From Gracilaria gracilis (lineage: Eukaryota; Rhodophyta; Florideophyceae; Gracilariales; Gracilariaceae), in NCBI GenBank assembly GCA_030374805.1, contig JARGSG010000013.1, positions 310,001 to 374,000 on the forward strand: DNA of 64,000 nt. The letters are read 5' to 3'. The notes under the pieces were generated by a model. That model searched no databases. It saw only the letters and a program-made list of their open reading frames with translations, and was not told the origin of the DNA. The translations under genes were made by a program, and so were the position numbers. Positions 12,104 to 21,615 of this stretch are shown here, piece by piece; the first letter of the stretch is position 1, and every line of letters starts with the position of its first letter.

Positions 12104-13192
12104 TCAACGGAGGTGCGTTTTGGAACCGTAGTCGAAGCAGTACCCAGACTCTCGCTCGCTCTCTCGTTTGTTTGTGCGACGAGGTCGAGAAGACGCACTA
12201 CGCTGCTTGTTCCTGGTCCGTTGGGAGGCATCAAAGCTTTGCCTCATACCAACTTGCTTCTGAAACGCAGCCAGCGGTTGTGGAACGCGCTGCCCGACCA
12301 TGTTCTCGATATCAGCTTTCGTGTACGCTTTCTCGGCCGCCTAGGGCGTGAAAGTCAGATTGCGAATAACCTTGACTGCGTCGTCGAGATTCAATTTGCA
12401 ACGAGGGCTGGTGGAAAACATGTCACGGATTTGATTCTCCTCGAGAGAGCGATCGTTCAGGTACTCAATGACATCTGTATACCCCTCAAGAAGTCCCTGT
12501 GCTCCGCTGACCAAGTCATTAGCCTTGCGACGAATGGTATCAGCGGTGTCGGAGGGCTGCGGCAGGGCTTCGTCAGAGTTGAAGATGTCCGAGAACTTCT
12601 CGAAGAATTCAAGAACAGAGGCGTGGGAGCTCTTGGAGATGGAAACCTCAGATTCCGGTTGGTTCTTCTGGCGAGCTTCGGCCAGTGCGACCAGTTGGAG
12701 CTTGGCATTGGTCAGCGTCTCCTCGCTAAGCATAGCAGTATTAAAAAGCGTGATCGCCAGCACCTCACTAACCTGTGAAGAGGTGGACAGTTCGACGTGC
12801 ATAAGGTGGTCGGCGGCTAAGCGTCGAAAACGGGAGAAAAAAACGTTAAGATCTTCGCTTCGGCGGCGTCTGCAATGAGTCACAACAGTTAACGACGATA
12901 TTAACCGAGTAAAAATGGCAATCGGAGGGTCAACAGCGATCAGCTTGAAAATCTCCTTGACTGCCTGTATTTAATTTTCCTGCTTCAGATCAATCTGTTT
13001 CTTTGCCACAGATTCGTCAACGACAGACTTTTGTTGGCGGGGTAATCCCCGAGCGTAAAAGTGGCGCGCCAGATCGGCAAATACAGTTTTGTACAGTCTG
13101 TCTGTATCTTTGTTTCCAATTGCCTCGATAGTGTCCACCCATTGCGAAATTTCGAGGTGACACTCTTGTAAATTGTTGTCGGGTTTGAACAT
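12104..13192 (-). pseudogene. gag: Element C gag with damaged zinc knuckle
   Basis: An ATG at 13192 opens a frame that continues to 12104, with stops at 12971 and 12341. Residues match the copia-like gag of element D, for example EVLAITLFN here and EVLAITLIN there. The region near 12110-12130 reads CFDYGSKTHLR, a CCHC knuckle whose second Cys is Tyr, followed directly by a stop. In D the same site reads CFDCGSKTHYR. The protein would coat and package element RNA. Confidence 0.75.
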
Positions 13193-13809
13193 CGGTGTAT
13201 CTGTAGGCGCAAGCGGTTTAGAACGTTAACCTAGGCCCACAACTGAAGAAGTGGCGTCCATGCTTACGGGACGAGTTGTTGCGCACGTGGCAAGAAGTAG
13301 GGCTGAAGAAGGGCACAGGCTGCCAGAAAAACTCTTTGAGATTCCTTCCTTTTCTCTGACGCCTTCTCGGGGTTTGCCAGGACAGCGAGCTTTTGTTTAT
13401 TGTAGGCCTCCTCCCGGACGCGCCTCCAACCGCGAGGTGCGCCGGGAGGTGAAAGTGATAGGACGCTCGTGGCGTTGTATCGCAGCGTAGTTAGTGACGG
13501 CTGAGAAGGGGGGCCGCTGGAGCGGACCGGAACCGTGTCACAGCTGTGCACAATAAGAGCACCTCAAATTTGTAGCGAGCGCGGTGGGGGGCCCCTGGGG
13601 GGACGACAGGAATGCTCGCTGCACTCCGCGGACGGGACGACGCCGGCGGCGGAGTGCAGTGCAATTTATTTGTTACGGCGCACGCTACAGTACGGAGCTG
13701 CACACGCGTGCCACCCATGCGTGGCCACATGATGTGGCGCGAAGCGCCACATCATGTGGCACGAGGCGCTCAGGTATTCACAAAATTGAGTTCCAGACGC
13801 TCGGTGGCT
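13193..13809. other. Stretch between copia-like C and transposon F
   Basis: No convincing coding region. It should include the 5' LTR of element C but I see no matching repeat in the window. It contains the hairpin at 13724-13760 and several runs of G and C. Confidence 0.5.
13724..13760. repeat. Perfect 17-bp hairpin with 3-nt loop
   Basis: Arms 13724-13740 and 13744-13760 are exact inverted copies (GCCACATGATGTGGCGC) around GAA. Each arm is itself nearly palindromic around CACATGATGTG, so several foldings are possible. It lies 50 bp outside transposon F. Confidence 0.85.
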
Positions 13810-13814
13810 CTGTA

Positions 13815-16061
13815 AAGGGGGGTACACAAATATTGGGACAAAATCGCTCTCGAAGCCGGTATTTGAGCAAAGACAGCACTGCCAGGAGTTTTTTGACACG
13901 GTTGGAAGCGTCTCGTTTGTCTCATTAACCGTAGAGAATATGAAACAGTGACGAGAAATCACAGCCATAAAATCAGAGAAACACTCTACTACGTGATTTG
14001 CGTTCAAAATGCGATAAAGATCGGACGCGCACGGCGCATGGGACTCATATACGCCGTTTATTTGTAACCTTTTTGACAAAACACGTCACCTGAATGTCTG
14101 CCTCCTGACCAACGCTCTCCGCCGTGCGATGGCTCTGCGCAGCGCCAATGGTCGCTGCATCGCATTGAAGCGCTCCACACTCATCTTTGCAAGTATTGCA
14201 CGCACACGTGAGCGTTCCTCTTTGAACTTTGCCGCAACACGCAACTGAACCTGCAAGCGTGCGTCAGCTTCAGAGGCTCTCACAAGCTTCTTGTGTTGCT
14301 CTTCCTCCCGCTTCCGCACATCCAACGCCCGCTTCTCTCTCGTTAGATTCATTACCTTTTCAGAAGTCATTACACATCCATTCTGAGTATCCACAAATCC
14401 ACAATCTAGCATTCTAGCATCAGATCCTAACACCTTCTCTTTGTACTCTCTACACCTTTCTTCAAATAAATCCTGTAGCTCATCAACACTCAGAACCTTT
14501 CCTGAAGTAGCTGACTCCGGACGCGGAACATTCAATAATCTTTCTGCGCAAACCGGCCACAAACCACTACGACGAAAACCTGCTCTTATTATCTCCCTTG
14601 TAAAAGAACAATAGTATGCTTCTCTTATTAAATCCATAAACATAAACATGTCCACTGCAGAGCTTGTGTTACCGATTGCTATCTCTGCACTTACCTTATT
14701 AAGATGCGCCTTGAATGCAGAAAATGTTACCGCATCCAAAGGCTGGGTCTTACCGGATGTATGAGCGGGCAGGGTGTACACAATTACGTTGTTATTGTAG
14801 AACAACTCCAATACCTCAAGAGATATGTGCGCCCTATAAGCATCATATACCACAAGCACTTTCCGGCCGTTCGCTGTTAACGGCTTTACGTAGTCCAAGA
14901 ACCTCTTAGCCCACGATAAAAAATTAAAAGTGTCCACATCACCTGTGTCCTTTCGTGTAGCAACCACAGAGTTGCTCGGGAGATTCACCACAGGAGTCTC
15001 TTGTGTCTCTTTTTAATTTCGAACAACCGTACGATACGGTATACGAGTACCTTTGAGAACAACCAGAAGAAGGCCAACGTCGCCATCTCCGCTCACGACA
15101 GGCATGATCAAAACACGATTTTTGTACTGAAAGTCGTTGACTGACATATGCCTTGATCCTTTCCTTGGAAACAGACGCCGAGAAGATGAGCTGGCTTTCA
15201 CATCCTTATCCGGAGTGACTCCCACTTCATCCAAATTGAAAATTCTTCTTGCGTCAATAGCGTTCTCCTCAACGATTTTAGAGACTGTAGCAAAATGATG
15301 GGTGAGTGCTTCAGCATCAACTGCCTTGAAGCGCTTGCTTTCTTGCAAAAGTGGCTTGACGAACGACAGTACCCCTCTGTGGCGGTTGCGAAAACTGCGT
15401 AAAAAGTAATGGCTGATACGTGCGTGCGGTGTTGAAGGGCAGTGTCTTTCTGCGCGTTTCATCCATGTTTTGGCAAACAATAGTAATAGCTTCGCGCAAA
15501 TGATGGGAGTTCAAAGGAGTGTTGCGATGCGCGTAACGCAGTAAAATTTTGATTATGGTTTGTTCTTCTTCATCGGTTAAGCCTCGACAACGCCCAGGCT
15601 GCGCGTTTTTGAAGCTGTTTCGGCGGTAATGAAGTGTAGATCTCGCAATGCCAAACGTCTTGACTACAGTGCGGTACGGTTGGCCACTGTCTAATGCGGC
15701 GATAGCTTTTGCAATGACTTGTTCGCGAGTCTGCTGAGCGTGGGTTTCCATTGCACTTGAGCTGAGGCATGACCATTGACACTGATTGCGAAGAGGGACA
15801 TAACGGTCATGTACGAATTTGCAGGTATTTGCACCGCCGCTCATTTGAATTTTGGAAAATGCGCGCCATTTATGGTTTGAACAGCGGCAGAGCGAAAGAA
15901 GAGATTTGTTTTTAAATTGATCCAGCAGGTACAGAGATATTTTAGAATTGAGTGCAACAATTTGAAAAAGTAGAGGAAATAGTGCCAAAATCGTTGCTTT
16001 TGTGTACATTTTAGCCCTTCAACTATTGGCAACGTGTCCTAATATTGGTGAACCCCCCCTT
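13815..16061 (-). mobile_element. pogo-like (Tc1/mariner superfamily) DNA transposon F
   Basis: Terminal inverted repeats of about 26 bp lie at 13815-13840 and 16035-16061 (AAGGGGGGTACAC... against AAGGGGGGGTTCACC...). They are flanked by TA on both sides (13813-13814 and 16062-16063), the usual duplication for this superfamily. The flanks beyond TA are CTG and CAG, so the target was CTG-TA-CAG. The interior holds one minus-strand transposase gene with a CENP-B/Psq-type helix-turn-helix and a DDE_1-type catalytic domain. Confidence 0.85.
14086..15844 (-). pseudogene. pogo-like transposase, broken
   Basis: ATG codons at 15844 and 15751 open a frame with a helix-turn-helix region (YRTVVKTFGIARSTLHYRR), as in pogo/CENP-B DNA-binding domains. 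The frame shifts near 15480 and continues through a DDE_1 domain: NLDEVGV (first Asp), VVYDAYRAH (second Asp), then TQPLDAVTFSAFK (third Asp), a DDD triad typical of pogo. A single stop interrupts at 15013. The C terminus is basic and coiled-coil-like (EEEQHKKLVRASEADAR) and ends RRQTFR. All catalytic residues are still readable, but one frameshift and one stop remove function. Confidence 0.85.
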
Positions 16062-16349
16062 TACAGTTGGCAGCTCCTCGGCGGCACAACTTTGCCAAGT
16101 TGCGACGGGGAGCATTCAGCGTTACGTCACGTACCGTTGCACACCAGCCGCAACTGCCCCCCACCTCACGCCAAATACACAGCAATGATTTCCCACAGCC
16201 CGACAAAAGGCGGTTTCCTTGGCTCCATCGTCGCGCCACTCCCGATGACCACCCCGTAGCAGATACAACCTACACGCCTTCTCTTCCGTCGCTACCGCGT
16301 TCTAGTTCCAATATCCTCTGCAGATACACCATTTGCAGCTTCCTTCATC

Positions 16350-17750
16350 ATGCTCGTCCTCACCATTCCAATATCCTCCGGTATTGTCAACGCCCTCGTC
16401 TTCCTCGTTTTCGATTTTCTTCTTCTCACTCTCTTCGCCTCTGCGTTGCAAGCCCTGCAATGGCGTTCCGTCCGTCGCCGTCTGCTAAAGGAAAGCCGAA
16501 TCGTTCAACTCTCCGAGTCGCCATACGGCCCGCTTGCCGTCGGCATTCGAAATGATCATACGTTCCGTCATCACGTTTTGGTCATTGTTCATTTCATATT
16601 TCTGCTACTGTTGTTCTTACACGCACTGGGCATCAACGGCCGCACGGCACAGACCCCACGTGCCATCTCGCGCTCGTTCGTCACTGGGCTTGCGAACGCA
16701 TCTCAGTTCGGAATTGATCGCATTTCGGCCCGACAGTTTTCCAACTGCTTAACGTATTCAGAACCTTCCATTTCGTACTATCCGTTGGCATTTGACACCA
16801 TTCCGCCGGCAATCGTCTCCGACCCCGTCGGACTTCGCGATGAGAATAGCTCAATTGTTCCTTTCGATCACACTTCGTTCGTCTGTCAGACTTTCAATCT
16901 TGATCCATTGATCGTGGTGCCAAGCTGTGGTGAATCTGATCTTGACTGCAGCAACCTCAACATCACATCTCGTACCACTCTTGTTGCTACTCGAAGCACC
17001 CAGCCCTTTGTCAAATCTATCGTCAACTTAGCCGGTAATCCCCCGCCTCTTCTTTCGTTTCACTTATCAGCGCGCCTCGAAGACGTTTCGCAGCCGGAGC
17101 AGCATCCTTTGGGATCCTACAACCGCCTTATCTGTCGTCAATTGCCTAAAAGAGAGGTAGCAGATGCTGCTGCGAATGTTGTATCATTCAATTGCTTGTT
17201 CGGGAAGTGGAATCAGAATGCGTCGTTGTTCACGTTTCGCCTGGGCTCTGCAACCACAACTGCCGAGGGTTCCTCCAATGAAACATGGAATTCCCTTGTT
17301 GATATGGGTCTTCCTATCGCATTCACGGCCACCACGGCCCAGATGTCGATTGAATGGCGAGCAGATCTTGCTGGAGAACATATCTTTGTCGAAGGACTAT
17401 TTGGACTTAAGAACGACAGGCTGACTGCACGTGCGTTCCTTGATTTGCTGGTTGCTCGAGCCGTCGTGCCGACGTTTGCAGATGCAAATAACACGGAACT
17501 TCGTGAACAAGTTCCTTTTAACGTCACAGACATACATGTTGCGGCGGCTGCAGGATACGTGATTTTGTTCGTGTTCGTTGTTTCTCTGACTATAGTGTTG
17601 AGATTCATACGAGAAGGGGATGAACCGAATATTCTCACTTGGGGTGGTCTTTCTCGAATGCTGGATAACGCATTCAGTGATGAAACCACGAGGAGAGATG
17701 GATCACTTCGTGTGTCAATGAAGAGCTTGGAGAAGCATGTATTCTTGTGA
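16350..17750 (+). CDS. Three-pass membrane protein with large ectodomain, unrecognised family
   Basis: An intact 466-aa frame from ATG. Hydrophobic segments lie at about 9-34 and 77-96, then a large soluble domain of about 320 residues with several N-x-S/T sites and Cys residues, then a third hydrophobic segment at about 406-425 and a short tail (EGDEPNILTWGGLSRML). I know no function for it. The soluble part and tail resemble the second half of the 710-aa protein at 57203-59335: FNCLFGKWNQNASLFTFRLG parallels FKCVYENSNWSPNSYRN there, and both end in a late membrane helix plus a tail. They may be distant paralogues of a lineage-specific surface family. It starts 289 bp right of transposon F. 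No intron is needed. Confidence 0.75.
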   Translation: MLVLTIPISSGIVNALVFLVFDFLLLTLFASALQALQWRSVRRRLLKESRIVQLSESPYGPLAVGIRNDHTFRHHVLVIVHFIFLLLLFLHALGINGRTAQTPRAISRSFVTGLANASQFGIDRISARQFSNCLTYSEPSISYYPLAFDTIPPAIVSDPVGLRDENSSIVPFDHTSFVCQTFNLDPLIVVPSCGESDLDCSNLNITSRTTLVATRSTQPFVKSIVNLAGNPPPLLSFHLSARLEDVSQPEQHPLGSYNRLICRQLPKREVADAAANVVSFNCLFGKWNQNASLFTFRLGSATTTAEGSSNETWNSLVDMGLPIAFTATTAQMSIEWRADLAGEHIFVEGLFGLKNDRLTARAFLDLLVARAVVPTFADANNTELREQVPFNVTDIHVAAAAGYVILFVFVVSLTIVLRFIREGDEPNILTWGGLSRMLDNAFSDETTRRDGSLRVSMKSLEKHVFL

Positions 17751-18148
17751 TTAATGGAGGATTTGATGATCTCGCTTGTTTCATCCGAAGATAGGTTCTA
17801 TATCTAGCTACCTTAACAGTTTCAAACGTTCACTGACAAGCAGTTTTTGATACTTCATGCGAAATGAAGGATATTAAGTTTTGTACGATAGCAATAGAAA
17901 TTGATAGTAATACCTTTTTAGTGACTCGCGATAGCATAGACTAACTATCGACGCTATGTAATATTTAAAAAGCGCGCATCGTAACTGATTGTTTTCCAAA
18001 ATGGACACTTTAAGCCACACAATGAAGGAGAAATCCGGGCCCCTATGGGCTCGTACGGTAGCTTCCAGATGCACTCGAACCATAGTGCGCTCATCCCCAT
18101 AGCATTATCTGATCTATTCAATTGAATCCAGCCATTTTCCCTTAAATG
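17751..18148. other. Intergenic, nothing recognised
   Basis: AT-rich spacer of about 400 bp between a + strand gene and minus-strand frames. It should hold 3' ends for both sides. No repeat or conserved gene seen. Confidence 0.5.
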
Positions 18149-18490
18149 TCAATTCTCCGGTCCAGCCCAAGGGAGTGAGTTTCTTGGTTCAAATTCGGTA
18201 AGAAGAGGAACAACCGACATAGATATATTTCCCTCAATGTCCTCCATGGGTAACCTAACCAGAGAATGTTCAAAATAGATCCCTCTCCCTTTGGTGAAGC
18301 TAGAAGTTGGGGTCCCATATCTTATACTATAAGGCAGAGCACCGCAAACTCCGGTAATTGATAAGAAGTCGGTAATATTCCAGATATATAGAATTGGGCG
18401 AGAATGAAGGAACAGAGCACCTCCATGTGATTGAAATACAGGGAACTGCATTTCCTTCTGGAACGCATTTGATCTGACCCTAATCAGATC
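18149..18490 (-). pseudogene. Orphan protein fragment, unrecognised
   Basis: An open minus-strand frame of about 113 codons reads like a real protein from WVDYDLIRVRSN to LPWAGPEN, and includes one ATG at 18451. It lies directly downstream of the fucosyltransferase-like gene in a different frame, with no room for its own promoter. It could be the 3' part of a broken gene, or a terminal exon if that gene is spliced. It does not resemble the neighbouring enzyme. Confidence 0.35.
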
Positions 18491-18494
18491 ATAA

Positions 18495-19832
18495 TCAACC
18501 CACCGATTTCACGTGCTTGCAGTCCTTGTTGATATTGAATTGCATCTGTGAGGGAATTGCACCCATCCAGATAGCTAGGTTTGGGAACCCAGATGGACTT
18601 CTCAATATAGCTCTACCCTTGGACATAATGTAAATATCCATGAACGTGTATCGGAACAATCTCAATTCCTCTGAGCTTTTATCTTGCATATGCTTCACAT
18701 GCTTCATACTCCAAGTTCCATACATAACCTTTACCCTACTATCCATCCTGGTCAGCGCTCGTTTTAACTTCAAGCGAAATTCGGCAGTGTCCGTAGCTAA
18801 ATAGAATCGCGGAGGATTTGTTAATCCTTCTTGTTCAGCGAGTCTCATGGCTTTCCCTGCAACACAATGAGCCACGGAATCCATTGTGCGACCAGCCATC
18901 TGAATTCTGAATCTCTTGCTGAATTCTCCCACTCCGTACCCTAATCTCACATGAATGGAAATAAACGGCTCACTGGTATCGATTCGTCTCAACGGACCTT
19001 CCTTCCATAGACGTGAGGGAGCAAATCGGTTGTGTTTGTCAATTGTTTCTGTCATCCTCCTCCTCAGGTCAGCGGAGGGTCTTACCAGGGCCTTGAATAT
19101 CAAAGGGTAGAATTGTTCTGATCGTGGGCGTCTTTTTAACGGCATAATTTTCTTCATTTCGATGGATGTGGTTAGGTTAGGAAAAATCTTAGCAGTTTCG
19201 AACAAGTCGTCAAAGCTTGGTCTCGGTTCACAAAGCAACAGTAATCTGGTTTCCTTGCCAGTAAAGAGTTGCATATCCTTCAATTTAGCACCATCGACAG
19301 ACGTGACGTCAGGCTCACCATCCGGTTTTAGCCGAAGCGGAAACAAAGACTGATCAAATGTAAAGTTTGATTGGGGACTATTGACGAAAACCGTGGACAA
19401 AGGAAATGGATCTTCCCATTTGATCAGAAGCAGGCGATCGGAGTACACGGAGGCCATGTACGCGAACAGCAACCCTCGTAGTCGATCCCCTAGTCCATGG
19501 TGACCCTCATTGCCAATGAAAATGAGAGTTCTCACAGATGAGCCATCAAGCTCTCCGTTTCGTACTTGAGATACAACTGATTGATGCCAGGTGACGTAAC
19601 GAGTGATGAAGACTTGATTGAGATCTGACAATGACTTTTGCATGTTTTGAACATATTTCAGGCTGAGTTTCCTGTTCCTTGTGGCAAGCGTTTCCGGAGT
19701 GGCATTCTCGAAGAAGAAGGAGGCGTACTTTTTTGTGTTCCAATTAGAGTATGAGATTTGAAGGGATATCGTAACGAGTAGACCAATTGCCAGGAATTGA
19801 GGGAGAAACCGAGTAGACAAGAAGGGTGCCAT
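18495..19832 (-). CDS. Type II membrane fucosyltransferase-like glycosyltransferase
   Basis: ATG at 19832 gives 445 aa. An upstream GTG at 19880 is unlikely as a start. Residues about 9-27 (FLPQFLAIGLLVTISL) form a single signal anchor, as in Golgi enzymes. GLGDRLRG at about 113-120 matches the nucleotide-sugar loop seen in fucosyltransferase-fold proteins. FISIHVRLG near residue 290 matches their conserved Arg/His motif, and SGFPNLAIWMG lies near the end. The likely role is transfer of a deoxy-hexose or related sugar to cell-surface glycan in the Golgi; the exact donor and acceptor cannot be told. Several N-x-S/T sites occur. A member of the GT37/GT65-like fold is my best guess. Confidence 0.7.
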   Translation of the reverse strand: MAPFLSTRFLPQFLAIGLLVTISLQISYSNWNTKKYASFFFENATPETLATRNRKLSLKYVQNMQKSLSDLNQVFITRYVTWHQSVVSQVRNGELDGSSVRTLIFIGNEGHHGLGDRLRGLLFAYMASVYSDRLLLIKWEDPFPLSTVFVNSPQSNFTFDQSLFPLRLKPDGEPDVTSVDGAKLKDMQLFTGKETRLLLLCEPRPSFDDLFETAKIFPNLTTSIEMKKIMPLKRRPRSEQFYPLIFKALVRPSADLRRRMTETIDKHNRFAPSRLWKEGPLRRIDTSEPFISIHVRLGYGVGEFSKRFRIQMAGRTMDSVAHCVAGKAMRLAEQEGLTNPPRFYLATDTAEFRLKLKRALTRMDSRVKVMYGTWSMKHVKHMQDKSSEELRLFRYTFMDIYIMSKGRAILRSPSGFPNLAIWMGAIPSQMQFNINKDCKHVKSVG

Positions 19833-21615
19833 TGAGATTCCACAAAATAACGTATCGAGAGTCGCTACACGCCGCTGCACGTTAGGACGGATGCTCGATT
19901 CGGAGATGATGCATCGATAACGTTATAGCGGCATGGTTTTCGTTCCTGTCCGCATTAATCTAGATTCTGTTTATGGTGTTTTGCAACGGCCCTCTTCTGT
20001 GAGTAGTTTGAATGATGGCCATTCCTAGATGACGAAATATGGATGGAGCAGCTCGTCATCAGTGAACGTTTTTCGAGACTCTTGCTACTTGTTATTGGGT
20101 ACCAGCTGCCGGTCCCCCAGCCTGAGTAAGCTGCTTGACTGTAAACTGTTGTTGCCCCACAAAATGAAATACATGCAGTGGCACACAAAACCTTTATCTA
20201 CCGAAGGTAAAACCGAAATTGGCCTGCCTCTGATGCAACTTTGAATTCAAAATTATCGACGTAGAGACTTCCTCAATAATGGGCTGCCTGTCTAGAATTC
20301 AAATATTTTCGAGTACACATGTCTTGAGAACCAAACCTGTAAACCTGTAAGGTTACACTGGTGCTCAGAGTCAAAATCCGTTTTGGGCCAAGAAATAGGC
20401 CGAATTGTTGGAAACTGGGTTCTCCATTTCAGATGCTGTGAAGTATCTCCTGTACTGAACTTCCTGCACAGGTCCCGACTGGGACAATGAAATCGTTGTA
20501 ATCACGTTGAACGCATCAGTGCGTGGTCTGGGACCGTGTACCACGAATATGTAAGAACATACTTTGTGCATGCTTCGAAGACGAGTGCATGTTCTACGCA
20601 TGATCCTGGTGATGGGTTTGGATTTGGCTCGACGATGGCCACGGTATTTCGGCATCCGCGTCATGTCCCACGCGCACGTTGTATTCCGTTCGTGTGACCT
20701 CTTCAGACGAATATGATTAACCGTCTTTCCCCTTAAACAATCGAGCGTTGACTACGCCCAGGCTGGGCGGCCCGGCACTGCGGGGTTCGCTCTTCCTGAT
20801 CAGACTATTTGTTCGAAAGTGAGGTGCCAGCACGCAAATGTGTTTTGCACGAATTCGCTTTTCTAAATGCATCGCTGTCTCACATTGTGAGCGTTTCGAT
20901 ACTCATCCACACGAAGATGATCAGCAATGCAGCTCATACAGTGCACTCTGATATTCCAACGGCGTGTGCATTTACTGCCCTTGGATACCGGTAGTAGCGG
21001 TCTTTCAGCTTCAACCTTCGCTTGATTGCCGTTGTTCTGCAAGGGGGACAAGAGCCCAGGTCTCGGCAAACCAAAACGGCTGTTCTCTCAATCAGTTAGG
21101 GTTTTTTTGCCGTATCTACTACCAACGCTACTTGGTAGCGTTAACCGGAGCACAAACTTTTTAGAGCTGTCATATTATAGGTGCAGCAGATAGGATCCCT
21201 TGTTTTGCCCTAAAATGAAGCGGTGGTGATTTCCATGGATCACTCATTCCTGGCTGGAAACCTGGTTCCGTGTCGTTGCCTGGTTCCGTTCTTTGCCTTG
21301 CGCAAGGCTGCAATACCGATATCTACCAGGTGACTAACGCTTATTGATCAAATTGCATCACCTAACTTCGATTTCCGCAAGCACTGCGTTGAATACTCAG
21401 ATTCACGTGCATCAGTCGGAGAAAGGGGGAAGTCCTGTCTTGCAAGGCAATTAGACGAGACAAGGAATTTCATGCACATCTTTTATGCAGCTTGAAGGTG
21501 TTTCTCTTCCAGAGCCACGTTCAATACTCTTTTTAACAACTCCGCAGTGTCCCATGCGATAACCATCAAGAGATGGAAGAGCCAACCAGACTAACCAGCT
21601 CACCAGCTCATCGCT
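19833..21615. other. Intergenic 1.8 kb between divergent genes
   Basis: It separates the fucosyltransferase-like gene (minus) from the S41 gene (plus), so it should hold both promoters. A minus-strand frame of 97 codons at 20371-20664 has no recognisable features. A small hairpin (AACGCTAC-TTG-GTAGCGTT) lies at 21124-21142. CCTGGTTCCGT occurs twice close together near 21260-21285. I see no transposon ends. Confidence 0.5.

Larger units (their letters stand above)
10917..13192 (-). mobile_element. Ty1/copia-like retrotransposon C, 3' half missing
   Basis: Minus-strand gag, zinc knuckle, protease and integrase N-terminal half are present in Ty1/copia order (integrase before RT). The integrase frame is cut just after the Glu of its DDE triad, exactly at the LTR of element A, and the missing RT/RNase H is not on the far side of A. 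It is closely related in layout and protein to element D at 25523-34626. The 5' LTR should lie right of 13250 but I could not find its mate. A conserved TTGTGGGCCTAGGT-like block (near 13226-13240, minus) also occurs in D at about 26967-26981. Confidence 0.8.
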
